Shown here one piece after another: positions 17,454 through 26,875 of a stretch of DNA of 64,000 nucleotides. Positions within the stretch are counted from its first letter, which is position 1. The number at the start of each line of letters is the position of its first letter. Under the pieces are notes generated by a model that was not told where the DNA came from, searched no databases, and was given only the letters and a program-made list of their open reading frames with translations. This stretch comes from Candidatus Gastranaerophilales bacterium (GTDB lineage: Bacteria; Cyanobacteriota; Vampirovibrionia; Gastranaerophilales; Gastranaerophilaceae), in NCBI GenBank assembly GCA_944324285.1, contig CALUVR010000002.1:1-64000 (forward strand). Reading direction: 5' to 3'. A program made the translations under genes and the position numbers.

Positions 17454-17921
17454 TTAAATACTTCTTGTATGGCAAATTGCAATAGCAATAGCATCAACAG
17501 TATCATCAAGTTTCGGAAGTTCTTCGGTTCCGAGCGTATATTTAACCATTTGCTCGACTTCTTTTTTATCGGCTCTGCCATAGCCTGTTAGAACCTGTTT
17601 AACCTCCATCGGAGTATATTCAAAAATCGGAATTCCGTATTTTTCCAGAACCGTTAAAATTACTCCCCTTGCATGCGCAACAGGCATAACCGTAGTCTGA
17701 TTTTTAAAGAAAAAAAGTTTTTCAATAGAAGCTGCATCAGGCTTATACATATCAACTAGAGTTTCCATATCGTTATAAATTTCTAAAAGCCTTGCCGCTT
17801 CATGCTTAGTCTTATCCGTCTGAATAGAACCGGAATGCAAAAGAGTGCATTCCTCCCCGTCAAATTCGACTAACCCGTATCCGACAATTGCCATGCCAGG
17901 ATCTATTCCCAAAATTTTCAT
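17454..17921 (-). CDS. ruvC: Holliday junction endonuclease RuvC
   Basis: The 155-residue nuclease resolves Holliday junctions during recombination. The RNase H fold acidic residues are visible in MKILGIDPGMAIVGYG (Asp7), ASIEKLFFF (Glu) and DDTVDAIAIAICH (two Asp). A TATAAT box ends 6 nt before the ATG with TTGAAT 16 bp further upstream, and no Shine-Dalgarno sequence is present, so the mRNA should be leaderless. ruvA and ruvB are not nearby. Confidence 0.95.
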   Translation of the reverse strand: MKILGIDPGMAIVGYGLVEFDGEECTLLHSGSIQTDKTKHEAARLLEIYNDMETLVDMYKPDAASIEKLFFFKNQTTVMPVAHARGVILTVLEKYGIPIFEYTPMEVKQVLTGYGRADKKEVEQMVKYTLGTEELPKLDDTVDAIAIAICHTRSI

Positions 17922-17927
17922 AAGTTT

Positions 17928-17955
17928 ATTATATATATTTTTTTTGAAAATTCAA
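17928..17955 (-). promoter_or_regulatory. ruvC promoter (leaderless)
   Basis: TATAAT (17928-17933) lies 6 nt upstream of the ruvC ATG, and TTGAAT lies 16 bp further upstream. Transcription should start at or next to the start codon. Confidence 0.55.
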
Positions 17956-18070
17956 GTAAAAAATAATTCAAATATATTAGGCAGTTTTATAAAAATACTG
18001 TATAATATAAAATATAAAAATTTGATTTGGAAGAAATAATCATTAAAACAGAAAAAAGGACTAAGAAGTT

Positions 18071-19312
18071 ATGAATAAGAAACTGATTTTGTTTTTAGCC
18101 GCAGCAACATTTATGGTTGGGATAAATTTGGATATGGCATCTTACGCGATATCATCGCCGTTTAACTATGATTTGCAAAAAGACATCAACCGTCCTAAAA
18201 GTGCACCAAAAAAATGGGAAATAGATACCAAAAAAACACCTGCGCAAACCAGAACAAAAACGAATACAAATACCGCGGCAAAACAAGATTCCAAAAAGTC
18301 GACAGTAGATGAAGATGCTCCATCAATTGCTCCGGATGCAATCTTTCTGGATAAATATTTTGCCAAAATGCAATACTATCCATTTGCAACCGAAAAAAGT
18401 GCTATTGCTAAGTATAAATCAGGAAACTATACAGGTTCTATGCAAGAATTGTATAGTATTTTGAAAAAAGATTCTACAAATGCCGTTGCATACTATTATC
18501 TTGCGATGGTTTATACTAAAATCGGCGAGATAGAAGCTGCAAAGTCCTGTTATCAAATGGTTATTACACTGAATCCGAATGATACCATCGTTAGTTATGC
18601 CAGAAGAGGTAAATCGTGCCTTTACGATTCTACAACCTGTGGAATTGATCCTGCGGCAGAAGCTGCCCAGACTATAGAAGAAGCCTTGAGCGATTTGGAT
18701 AAATTTATTCAGGCGCCTTTCGGCAACGGTTTTTCTGAAGAACTCAACGACCAGCTAAGACAAAAACAACTGGAAAAACTCCAGAATAAAATGAATAGAG
18801 GGCTGCCTTTGACAGAAGAGGATATGAAAAAACTTGAAGAATTTAATAAATCAGAAGCCCTTACAACGGATAAATTGGCAATGGCAGATGATATGCCTTC
18901 AAATGATGAAATCATTAATGCAGTACAGGTTCTGAAAAGAGCAGGCTTAAATATTTCAACAGAAATTCCCGAAGAACGTGAAGCTAAGCCGATGAAAGGT
19001 GTTGCAACATCTGTTCCTGCAAAAGTTGAAGAAATAGAAGAAACTCCTCACACAGCGCAGATACCTGCACAGCCGGCTCAGACCGTACAACAGCCGCAGC
19101 AGAATTATTACACTCCGGATCCGCAAATCCAGCAGATGTCAATGATGCTGAATAACGGAAATGCAAATAATTCCGATCCGATGATGAATATGCTTCCTTA
19201 TATGATGCAAAATAACGGCAAAAATATGGATCCTCAAATGATACAGGCTCTGATGATGAACTCTATGATGAACAGTCTGAACGGAATGAATGCGAATACA
19301 AATAATAATTAG
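18071..19312 (+). CDS. Exported TPR protein with Met/Asn-rich tail
   Basis: The 413-residue protein has a signal peptide (MNKKLILFLAAATFMVGIN). A Lys/Thr-rich linker is followed by two or three TPR-like units (about 115-180: AIAKYKSGNYTGSMQELYSI, then AVAYYYLAMVYTKIGEIEAA), a charged coiled-coil region (about 215-270), a Pro/Gln segment and a tail dominated by Met and Asn (about 355-413). It probably acts as a periplasmic or envelope scaffold. A second TPR-like gene follows after 8 bp. Confidence 0.75.
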   Translation: MNKKLILFLAAATFMVGINLDMASYAISSPFNYDLQKDINRPKSAPKKWEIDTKKTPAQTRTKTNTNTAAKQDSKKSTVDEDAPSIAPDAIFLDKYFAKMQYYPFATEKSAIAKYKSGNYTGSMQELYSILKKDSTNAVAYYYLAMVYTKIGEIEAAKSCYQMVITLNPNDTIVSYARRGKSCLYDSTTCGIDPAAEAAQTIEEALSDLDKFIQAPFGNGFSEELNDQLRQKQLEKLQNKMNRGLPLTEEDMKKLEEFNKSEALTTDKLAMADDMPSNDEIINAVQVLKRAGLNISTEIPEEREAKPMKGVATSVPAKVEEIEETPHTAQIPAQPAQTVQQPQQNYYTPDPQIQQMSMMLNNGNANNSDPMMNMLPYMMQNNGKNMDPQMIQALMMNSMMNSLNGMNANTNNN

Positions 19313-19320
19313 TTATTTTT

Positions 19321-19926
19321 ATGGATTTTGAATACAAAAAAAACGTACAAAAACTGTGGGCATCCGATAATAGCGGATGCCGTCAGTTTTTTAACAAAAA
19401 CGGTTACTTTCTTGAAGAAGCTTATTGCTGTATTTTAGATGAGGATATCAATGAAGCAAAAAGACTTTTTCTCTCTATTGAAGATATGGATATCCGCGCA
19501 AAATGGGGAGTATTTTTGTGCGGAATTATTCAAGGGAAAATTGAGGGATATCCGTCATACTTCGGATTAAGAAATTTTCTGGAAATTGATTTGAATTTTC
19601 TTACATCTCATTTTAAGGGTGACTATGTAGAAAATATTGTAAAATATGCGGACTGGCTTTATACGATAAATCCGGAGGTTCATAAATATATAGGACGTGT
19701 TTTTATGAATAATCATCTTGAAGAATTCGGTATGATGTTTCTATTGCGAGCAAAAGATTATTTTTACAATGACCCTGAACTCCATTATCTTCTTGCAGAA
19801 GCCTATTATAAACAGAAAAATTATGAAGAGTGCCAAAAATCAATTCTGAATTGCCTGAACGTTCTGCCGGAATATTTTCCGGCAATACAGCTGCAAAGAA
19901 AATTAAAATTAAATTGTGATAAATAA
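19321..19926 (+). CDS. TPR-like protein, function unknown
   Basis: The 201-residue cytosolic protein has helical-repeat character. Its clearest TPR-like unit is PELHYLLAEAYYKQKNYEEC, followed by QKSILNCLNVLPEYFPA near the C-terminus. There is no signal peptide. The start lies 8 bp after the preceding stop without a good ribosome binding site, so translation is probably coupled. I do not recognise a specific family. Confidence 0.65.
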   Translation: MDFEYKKNVQKLWASDNSGCRQFFNKNGYFLEEAYCCILDEDINEAKRLFLSIEDMDIRAKWGVFLCGIIQGKIEGYPSYFGLRNFLEIDLNFLTSHFKGDYVENIVKYADWLYTINPEVHKYIGRVFMNNHLEEFGMMFLLRAKDYFYNDPELHYLLAEAYYKQKNYEECQKSILNCLNVLPEYFPAIQLQRKLKLNCDK

Positions 19927-19979
19927 TTGTTTATGCTACACTGATAGTTGCTTTTAAAATAAAGTAAGGAGAATAGCCG

Positions 19980-21029
19980 ATGATTATAATAATGGAACGT
20001 AACGCGACAAAAGTTCAAATTCAGCGTGTAATTGATTTATTAAAGGACAATGGGTTTGAAGTACGTTACAATACAGGGGATGTGCATACCGTAATAGATG
20101 CAATCGGAGATAAGACTACATTAACCCCGGGAAGAATAGCTGCACTTGAGGGGGTTAAGGAGATAAAAGTCATAAGAGAACCGTTTCGCCTTGCCTCCCG
20201 CGACAGAAAAGAAGAAGACACCGTAATCGAATTTTCAAACGGGGTAAAAATCGGCGGAAACAATAAACCTGTTGCAATGGTAGGACCTTGTTCGGTTGAA
20301 GAAGATTACGACGGTTTGTTGCAGGTGGCGCTTGCAGCAAAAGAAATGGGCTGTGAATTTCTGCGGGGTGGAGCATTTAAACCGAGAACCTCTCCTTATG
20401 ATTTTCAGGGCTACGGAGAAAAAGCCTTAAAGTATATGAAACAAGCTTCGGAAGAAACAGGATTATTAACTGTATCAGAAATTATGGATGCGTCGGATTT
20501 GCCGATGATGCTGGATTATATTGATGTTTTGCAGATTGGTGCAAGAAATGTTCAGAATTTTAAACTCCTGCAGGCTGTCGGAAAATGCAACAAACCCGTA
20601 ATTTTAAAACGCGGGCTCGCGAGTACAATAAGAGAATTTCTTCTTGCCGCTGAACACATTATGTATCAGGGTAACACGAATGTAATCTTGTGTGAGCGCG
20701 GTATAAGAAGTTTTGACAGCGCCTTCACTCGTAACGTTATGGATATCGCATCAATCCCTGTTATTAAAAAATACTCGCATTTGCCGATTATTGTAGATCC
20801 GAGCCACGGTACGGGGCAGAGATATTTAATTGAGCCTTTGGCAAAAGCAGGGCTTGTAGTAGGGGCGGACGGAATTATGATAGAAGTTCACCACGACCCG
20901 GAAAATGCTCTCTCTGACGGAAAACAGAGCCTTTCTATTCCGATGTTTAAAGATATTATGAAGCGTATAAATGCGTTTAATAACAGATTACATTACGAAA
21001 AAACCTGCCTTTCGGCAAATGTTGATTAA
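19980..21029 (+). CDS. aroF: 3-deoxy-7-phosphoheptulonate synthase (DAHP synthase, type I-beta)
   Basis: The 349-residue enzyme condenses PEP and erythrose-4-phosphate, the first step to aromatic amino acids. An N-terminal ferredoxin-like domain (MIIIMERNATKVQIQRVIDL) precedes the TIM barrel. Key blocks are VAMVGPCSVEED, FLRGGAFKPRTSPYDFQGYG, ILKRGLASTIREFLLAAEHI and DPSHGTGQR. AAGGAG lies 8 nt before the ATG. An extended -10-like TGCTACACT lies about 40 bp upstream. A strong terminator follows. Confidence 0.93.
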   Translation: MIIIMERNATKVQIQRVIDLLKDNGFEVRYNTGDVHTVIDAIGDKTTLTPGRIAALEGVKEIKVIREPFRLASRDRKEEDTVIEFSNGVKIGGNNKPVAMVGPCSVEEDYDGLLQVALAAKEMGCEFLRGGAFKPRTSPYDFQGYGEKALKYMKQASEETGLLTVSEIMDASDLPMMLDYIDVLQIGARNVQNFKLLQAVGKCNKPVILKRGLASTIREFLLAAEHIMYQGNTNVILCERGIRSFDSAFTRNVMDIASIPVIKKYSHLPIIVDPSHGTGQRYLIEPLAKAGLVVGADGIMIEVHHDPENALSDGKQSLSIPMFKDIMKRINAFNNRLHYEKTCLSANVD

Positions 21030-21043
21030 ATTTTTTGAATAAT

Positions 21044-21086
21044 AAAAAGAAGGCGGGCGCATCTTTGATGCGCCCGCCTTCTTTTT
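21044..21086. terminator. Strong bidirectional intrinsic terminator
   Basis: A near-perfect 20-bp stem, AAAAAGAAGGCGGGCGCATC paired with its complement across a 3-4 nt loop, ends in a T run. It separates the convergent DAHP synthase and phosphohexomutase genes and reaches the stop codon of the latter. Confidence 0.92.
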
Positions 21087-23352
21087 AAAATGTATATTCA
21101 GGGATTACAAAAGATTCGTTATTTGCATCCTTATCAACAAAATCAAGGTAATATTTCATAGCCTCTTCTTTTGTTTTATTGTAAAATTCCTCTGAAATAA
21201 ATTTCTTATGCCATTCGGTTCTGTCGCCTGAGTAGTTGCCCATGACATTTGCGTAGGTTTCAATCATTTCTTTATTTGAACCGCCTCCATAGGCTTTTGT
21301 TTTTGCATCAGTTCCGGACGGTCTGATTTCTATATATTTATGTGCAAATTTCATATATGTACCGTCACCGACAAATTTAATTTCTTCAAGATTATCAAAA
21401 ATCAAACTCTTGAAAGAATCATTCAGAACCTCTCTGACATCTTCTATTGTCATTAAGCCTTCTTTAACAGCCATAGCCATTGAAAGATAGAATAAATCGT
21501 TTTTGGTACGTTTTTTTTCGCCTTCTATTTTTGCAAGTTTTAATTTTTCGATATCAGGCTCGGATTCATTGTAGTAAGCTATATCGACACGGGTGTCGTA
21601 ACGTCCGACAATATCGTTATCGTCAAAGATTTCTTTCAAGCAATCAGAAAGAGGTTTCTTGCCGAGTTTTGCAACAAGTGCAGAGGCAACGATAATGGCT
21701 TCTGTAGCGCTCTTTTCTCTCATTGCAACGGCTTTACGACCCGCGAGAGATTCAATCAAATCTTCCGTCCCCATAATCATTCCGCCTGATTCCTCTCCGC
21801 CAAACAAAAGACGAGGGTTCTTGCCGAGATTGATTGAATTTCCGAATACATCATCCACGACAACCTCTTTTTCAGGTGAATTTTTCAATTGCAATTCGAC
21901 TTTTTTCATTATGTTTGCAATTTCTTTAAATCCGACCGGAACATTAACGACTTTAACATCGTTTTTCTTAGCCCATTCATCCCATGAACTTGCAGAGGCT
22001 GTAGTTTTAATCATAAAGCGCGGATGTTTATTCCACAAACCTTCTGCTTTCAATTGTTTTGCCCAGAAATCCATAAGTATTAAAAACGCCTGATTAGCTG
22101 TGAATACTGTGAGCACCGTATCATTATTAAGTTTGACATAATCAATACCGTTCGCTTCCAGATATGGAATACGGGAAGATTTTTCGGTCTGGGTTATTGT
22201 CAATCTGTCATGGTCAGGGTCTGTTATCAGAACAACCGTTCCAACTGGATAATCTTTCAATTTTTCTTCGTAATGAAGAGTTTCGATAACAGGGAAGAAT
22301 TTTTCTCCGTTCAAACGTTTTGCAACAACCGTTGCATCAACTGAATAATCATAAAAGGCATGTTCGCCCTTAGGAGTAATATCGTATTTCCCGATTGAGT
22401 GGAAGAATGCATCTTCCTCCGTATTAAACCAATCAAATTTATCAGAGATATTCAACTTTTTCAAAACCCTCGAAAGAGTTCTGTAGGCAGAGCCGCCGAC
22501 GTTTTCAATAACAATTTTGTTTTTGAAATTTTTAATCAAATCAAGGTTAATCTTTTTAGCAACACCGGATTGAAGATATTCAACATACAAATCCACGCCG
22601 TCGTTAAACTTTGACATAACTTTTTCATCAATCAACGGATTATCCTTTGCCGCAATCTTGATTTCGTAAGAGCCTTTTTTCTCTGTTTCATTAAAAATTT
22701 CCTGAATTTTATCAACAAATTCAAGAGATTCTTCAGGCAGATACTGACTGCCCTGAGAATTCAAATCCTTTGTTGCGTTTTTAACTGAAATCCCATGGCT
22801 TGATGTAATATACTCACCGCCTAACAAATCAAGTTTAAATGCTAAAAATGACGCAAGCCAGATAGGAATAGTTTTTCTATCAACCGGAACCAGAGTTTTT
22901 ATTCCGTTTGCAGCCTGAATACGTGCAATCGCATCCAGAAACAAATCTGAATTATATCTCACTTCACGTCCTGCAACTTTTACTATTTCTTTTCCTTTAT
23001 ATTTTTCTTTTGCAACAAGCGATTTTGCTAATGTTGCAAGAACTATTCCGACAAGATTAATCGGGAATCTCGTATCCTGCGGATAGAGAATATTCTGCGG
23101 ACCTCTTATGCCTGCTGTTGAAACTTTTGCTTCCTTTGCATAATTTGCAAACCATTCTTTTAAATTTAAACCTTCCGGATTTTTCTTTTCATCATATGCT
23201 TCAAGATGTTCTTTTTTTAATATAAAACTAAACTCGCCATCATTTGAAAAATCCATCAAATTAAGCTCTTTAACATAATCAGGGGTCTTTTCATATACAC
23301 TTTTAAATAATTCATTTTCCAGTTTATTCTTTGAAGTTTTGGGGATTGTCAT
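21085..23352 (-). CDS. Phosphoglucomutase/phosphomannomutase family protein, unusually long
   Basis: At 755 residues it is well above the usual 450-580. The alpha-D-phosphohexomutase domains are present: STAGIRG near residue 77, the active-site serine loop as ITSSHGISVKN (usual form TASHNP), the metal loop DPDHDR, the sugar-binding GGEESGG, and the phosphate-binding RPSGT. It should interconvert hexose 1- and 6-phosphates for glycogen or envelope sugars; substrate choice cannot be read. AAGGAG precedes the ATG. Confidence 0.85.
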   Translation of the reverse strand: MTIPKTSKNKLENELFKSVYEKTPDYVKELNLMDFSNDGEFSFILKKEHLEAYDEKKNPEGLNLKEWFANYAKEAKVSTAGIRGPQNILYPQDTRFPINLVGIVLATLAKSLVAKEKYKGKEIVKVAGREVRYNSDLFLDAIARIQAANGIKTLVPVDRKTIPIWLASFLAFKLDLLGGEYITSSHGISVKNATKDLNSQGSQYLPEESLEFVDKIQEIFNETEKKGSYEIKIAAKDNPLIDEKVMSKFNDGVDLYVEYLQSGVAKKINLDLIKNFKNKIVIENVGGSAYRTLSRVLKKLNISDKFDWFNTEEDAFFHSIGKYDITPKGEHAFYDYSVDATVVAKRLNGEKFFPVIETLHYEEKLKDYPVGTVVLITDPDHDRLTITQTEKSSRIPYLEANGIDYVKLNNDTVLTVFTANQAFLILMDFWAKQLKAEGLWNKHPRFMIKTTASASSWDEWAKKNDVKVVNVPVGFKEIANIMKKVELQLKNSPEKEVVVDDVFGNSINLGKNPRLLFGGEESGGMIMGTEDLIESLAGRKAVAMREKSATEAIIVASALVAKLGKKPLSDCLKEIFDDNDIVGRYDTRVDIAYYNESEPDIEKLKLAKIEGEKKRTKNDLFYLSMAMAVKEGLMTIEDVREVLNDSFKSLIFDNLEEIKFVGDGTYMKFAHKYIEIRPSGTDAKTKAYGGGSNKEMIETYANVMGNYSGDRTEWHKKFISEEFYNKTKEEAMKYYLDFVDKDANNESFVIPEYTF

Positions 23353-23429
23353 TAGTCTTTCTCCTTATTTTCTTTACTAATTATACAATAAAAATTTTTA
23401 TTGTATAATATTGAAGAGGGATAAACTAT

Positions 23430-24128
23430 ATGGCAAAAAAGAAAAAAGAATATACAAAACGGACATCTTCCCAATATAATTTTTGGCGCGGAATATTTCA
23501 GGACTTAGTTTGTAAAATAGGTTATATGATAAGGTTTAAGCTTGTCTACAGACTTGAAGTTTACGGCCTTGAAAATGTTCCGAAAGATAATGAATACATA
23601 GTTTGCCCGAACCATCTTTCAACTCTTGATCCGCCGCTAATGGTTTCTATCTTACCGCGACACGTCGCCTTTATGGCTAAAAAAGAGTTGTTTGATATTC
23701 CAATTCTCCGGTGGTGGATTGACTGGCTCGGAGCTTTTGCCGTAAATAGAGAAAGCCTTGGACCTTCTACAATTAAAACAGTCATGGAAATAAAAAAAAG
23801 CAAATGGGTTTTTGGGATTTTTCCTCAGGGAACACGAGGTATACCCGGAGAAATAAAAGGGGTTACCAAAGGCTTTGCAGGGCTTGCCAAAATAACAAAA
23901 TGTGCAGTTCTGCCTGTTGGTATTATCGGAACAAATGAAGTTAAAAGATGGCCTTTTACAGGTAAAATTATAGTCAAAATAGGAAAACCTATACCTTACA
24001 GTGACGATATAGACGGGGTTGTAAAAAAATGGTCGGAACAAATTCAGGAATTGACAGGGTTCACAGTTATTGATACACCTGCCGAAACCGGAGAAGTTCA
24101 AAATGATTTAGGAGTTAAGAATGAGTAA
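23430..24128 (+). CDS. 1-acyl-sn-glycerol-3-phosphate acyltransferase (PlsC family), copy 1
   Basis: The 232-residue protein has acyltransferase motif I NHLSTLDP (H-x4-D), motif II-like GAFAVNRES, motif III as FPQGTRG (FPEGTRS in most enzymes) and the motif IV region VLPVGIIG. It transfers an acyl chain to lysophosphatidic acid at the membrane in phospholipid synthesis. An AGAGGG site precedes the ATG. The next gene encodes a paralog and overlaps by 8 bp. Confidence 0.88.
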   Translation: MAKKKKEYTKRTSSQYNFWRGIFQDLVCKIGYMIRFKLVYRLEVYGLENVPKDNEYIVCPNHLSTLDPPLMVSILPRHVAFMAKKELFDIPILRWWIDWLGAFAVNRESLGPSTIKTVMEIKKSKWVFGIFPQGTRGIPGEIKGVTKGFAGLAKITKCAVLPVGIIGTNEVKRWPFTGKIIVKIGKPIPYSDDIDGVVKKWSEQIQELTGFTVIDTPAETGEVQNDLGVKNE

Positions 24129-24831
24129 AAAAGAACGGAATTATAACAGAAGATATCCTTACGAATATAATATTTTCAGAACTATGTTTTACTACGGATT
24201 TTTATATACCGTGGTTGTTCCGTTCATGAAAATATTTTATAACTACGAGATTACAGGAAGAGAAAACCTTCCGACAAAAGCTAAAAGCGGAAAATTTATC
24301 TATACGGCAAATCATGTGTCAATATTTGATCCGCCGATGGTGACTATGGCATGCAACAGACCTATTGCTTATATGGCAAAAAAAGAACTCTTTGAAAAGG
24401 GTGAAAAATTATCCTGGCTGGTAAAACGCCTCGGAGCTTTTGCTGTCGACAGAACAAAACCGGAAATAGCAACATTTAAAACAGTAAGAGATATTTTATC
24501 AACAAGCTGGTCGCTTGGAGTATTCCCTCAAGGAGGAACCCGTCCTTACGGGAAACTTGAAGGGATAAAAAAAGGATTTGTAGTAATAGCTAAAAATGCA
24601 AAAGCAGATATAATTCCGGTCGCAATCGACGGCTGGGACGGATATCCGAAATTAAAACCATTCACAAGAAGAAACGTAAAACTCCACATAGGAAAACCTA
24701 TTTCTTATAAACTTCCGGAAGATGTAATAATCTATCAGTGGTGCGAGCAGATTTCAAAACTTGCAAATTACGAAAACTGTGCACCAATACCGGAAAGCTA
24801 TCAGGAAAAAGAACCGGCAGCAGTAAAATAA
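24121..24831 (+). CDS. PlsC-family acyltransferase, copy 2
   Basis: The 236-residue protein has motif I NHVSIFDP, GAFAVDRTK, FPQGGTRPYGKLEG with an extra Gly in motif III, and IIPVAIDGWDGYPKL. It overlaps the first copy and shares its layout, including the basic Tyr/Arg-rich N-terminus, so the pair arose by tandem duplication. Different acyl or acceptor preference is plausible but unseen. Confidence 0.87.
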   Translation: MSKKERNYNRRYPYEYNIFRTMFYYGFLYTVVVPFMKIFYNYEITGRENLPTKAKSGKFIYTANHVSIFDPPMVTMACNRPIAYMAKKELFEKGEKLSWLVKRLGAFAVDRTKPEIATFKTVRDILSTSWSLGVFPQGGTRPYGKLEGIKKGFVVIAKNAKADIIPVAIDGWDGYPKLKPFTRRNVKLHIGKPISYKLPEDVIIYQWCEQISKLANYENCAPIPESYQEKEPAAVK

Positions 24832-24841
24832 ACAGTTGTTA

Positions 24842-25330
24842 AGATACTAAGGCGCCGCCGGGACACTTCAATTAAGTGATGAGTGAAGAGTGAGAAGTGA
24901 AGGATGAGTTTAATTGAAAGGAGGAAAGGTTGAACGGTTTTCTTTCAACATTCTACCCTTTGTATCCCATAGTGAGAGGTTATGTTAGTTGGGCAGGTAT
25001 GCCCAACTAACACTCTATGGAAAAATTTACGTCATTCTGAGGGCGAAGCCCGAAAGAATCCAGCTTTTAGAATGTGAGACGTGATGTGTGAAGAGTGAAG
25101 TGACTAATTATTGTTGAACTATCCACTATTCACAACTCCCCATTCACTTTTTTAAAGGCTGGCTTGCTTCGGCTAACGCCTCACAATGATTCTTTCAACC
25201 CTCTTCCTCCGGTGGAGTGTGCCCGAAGGACGGGGTGAGTGTGTAAAGGAGAAAAAACCTCCGGCGCTAGCGCGCCATCTCCCTTACGAATGGCGGAAAA
25301 GGCGGTTGGGCATACCTGCCCAACTAAAAG
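24842..25330. repeat. Intergenic cluster of dispersed palindromic repeats
   Basis: The gap after the plsC pair holds no gene. It contains GTGAAGAGTGA-type runs, the hairpin GTTAGTTGGGCA-ggta-TGCCCAACTAAC (24984-25011) inside an outer CCATAG/CTATGG stem, a GCTTCGGCTAACGCCTCACA unit, a CCTCCCTTAC-like unit, and a second, inverted copy of the hairpin, GTTGGGCA-tacc-TGCCCAAC (25305-25324). Related pieces recur near 33400, 46300 and 56600. Confidence 0.75.
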
Positions 25331-25340
25331 ACTCTAATTC

Positions 25341-25370
25341 AAAAACCCCCGATTGATATCGGGGGTTTTT
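25341..25370. terminator. Strong bidirectional intrinsic terminator
   Basis: The perfect stem AAAAACCCCCGAT-tgat-ATCGGGGGTTTTT lies between the convergent plsC pair and the HEAT-repeat gene. Confidence 0.9.
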
Positions 25371-25407
25371 GCTTGTCGTTTATTTAAAGAAAGGAATTAG
25401 TAAATAA

Positions 25408-26619
25408 TTATGCAGCCTGTGCCGGAGCTTGTGTATTCGGAGTCATTTCAATTGTTTTGCCATTTCCTTGTGCCGGCTGCGGGTTTGGAGTCATAGCGGC
25501 GGTTTTTGCTCCTGCTGCTTCAGCATCTAATTTTCCGAGCGCAACATTTGCTGCATTTTGAACTTCTGCGTCTACATCGTTTTTCGCATTATTGAAAATT
25601 GTTCTTAAGTCTTTTTCATAAGCCGGGTTCTGGATGTAGCTTAAAGCTTCAACAGCAGAGGTTCTTACCATCGGGTTAGGGTTGCCTTTTAACTGTTCTA
25701 CGATAGTGACTGCACCAGGGAGTTCAGTTAACGGTACAGTTGTATTTGTTAATTTGGCAACTTCATCACCGTATAGTTTCTGGAGGATTGCTAATGTGTA
25801 CATAGCATAACTTTTGTTTCTTTCAGATGCTTCATAAGGCGACGGAACATCAGCTAATTTCTGTTCTTCAGGAGTTAAAGTCTGTTTTTCGTCTTTTTTC
25901 TTACGTGCTGCTAATTGTTCAGGGGTAGGACCTTCAAGGCTGGATGAGTCATGTTTTACAATATTATTTAATGCATCCATAACTTTCACATCTAATAATT
26001 CAGTAGCTTTTTGAGGGTCATCCTTTACCATGTTTGCGATTTCTTCCATCGCAGAAGCCTGAACATCGTAGTTAGGATCTGTTAATTTAGCGATAAAAGC
26101 GTTTAAGTCAACCTGTGGAGTTAAGGGAGCAGAAGGAACGATTTCAACAGGTTTTGCAGCTTCTTTCGGAGCTTGAGCCGGTTGTTGAGTTACAACAGGT
26201 TCAGGAGCTGGCTGCGGAGTGTTGATATTCTGCTGGATAACCTGCGGTTGAACTGTCTGAGGTGCAGGCTGAACTACTTGCGGAGCAGGAACTTCAACCG
26301 GAGCTTGAGGTGCCTGTGCTACAGGTGCCGGAGCTTGAGGAGCTTGTGGAGCCTGCATTTGCGGAGGCATGTAATATGGTTGTTGTGCTGTCTGCGGATA
26401 GCTGTAAAGCTGTGCCTGCGGATATGTGTAATAAGGCATTGTCGGTGCTGCATATTGCGGCTGCTGCGGTACGTTTACTACAGCTTGACCAACACCAGGA
26501 GTACTTACACTTGGATTGTGAACATCAATCTTTACTGCATTGTAATTAGGAGCAGGAGTCGCATACTGCTGCGACGGAATTTGCATGTAAGGATTTACGT
26601 AATTTGGAATTTGCATCAT
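25408..26619 (-). CDS. Pro/Gln-rich protein with C-terminal HEAT-like repeats
   Basis: The 403-residue protein has an N-terminal half rich in Pro, Gln, Ala and Tyr (residues 1-165) and then helical HEAT-type repeats (LTDPNYDVQASAMEEIANM, GNPNPMVRTSAVEALSYIQN, DVDAEVQNAANVALGKL). A Pro/Thr tail repeats EMTPNTQ-like pieces. There is no signal peptide. AAGGAAG precedes the ATG. It looks like a protein-binding scaffold; I know no specific function. Confidence 0.7.
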   Translation of the reverse strand: MMQIPNYVNPYMQIPSQQYATPAPNYNAVKIDVHNPSVSTPGVGQAVVNVPQQPQYAAPTMPYYTYPQAQLYSYPQTAQQPYYMPPQMQAPQAPQAPAPVAQAPQAPVEVPAPQVVQPAPQTVQPQVIQQNINTPQPAPEPVVTQQPAQAPKEAAKPVEIVPSAPLTPQVDLNAFIAKLTDPNYDVQASAMEEIANMVKDDPQKATELLDVKVMDALNNIVKHDSSSLEGPTPEQLAARKKKDEKQTLTPEEQKLADVPSPYEASERNKSYAMYTLAILQKLYGDEVAKLTNTTVPLTELPGAVTIVEQLKGNPNPMVRTSAVEALSYIQNPAYEKDLRTIFNNAKNDVDAEVQNAANVALGKLDAEAAGAKTAAMTPNPQPAQGNGKTIEMTPNTQAPAQAA

Positions 26620-26779
26620 ATTATTTTCTTCCTTTCAATAAATAAAAAATTATTATCGTATTCCTATTCTACCTTTTAAATAACCGTCAAGAAAATAAAT
26701 TGCTAAAATCGCGATTTTTTTTAATAATTCTTAACAAAATTTTCTTAAATTTACAATTTTATTGAATATATTTACATGT

Positions 26780-26809
26780 TTGAGATAAATAATTTGTTTA
26801 TGCTATAAT
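26780..26809 (+). promoter_or_regulatory. Promoter of the transketolase-ftsEX operon
   Basis: TTGAGA (26780-26785) is followed after 18 bp by TATAAT (26804-26809), preceded by TGC, which makes an extended -10. It predicts a leader of about 60 nt before the ATG at 26876. The preceding 170 bp are AT-rich with no gene. Confidence 0.6.
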
Positions 26810-26875
26810 GTTGAGTGAGCCTTGTAACTATGGGGTCCGGACTTATTATTATTTGAATACGAGGAAATTTTTCTG

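Noticed and set aside
26173-26679. Plus-strand ORF of 168 codons opposite the HEAT-repeat gene
   Set aside because: Arg/Cys/Leu-rich composition typical of the antisense of a Pro/Gln/Ala-rich gene; no ribosome binding site.
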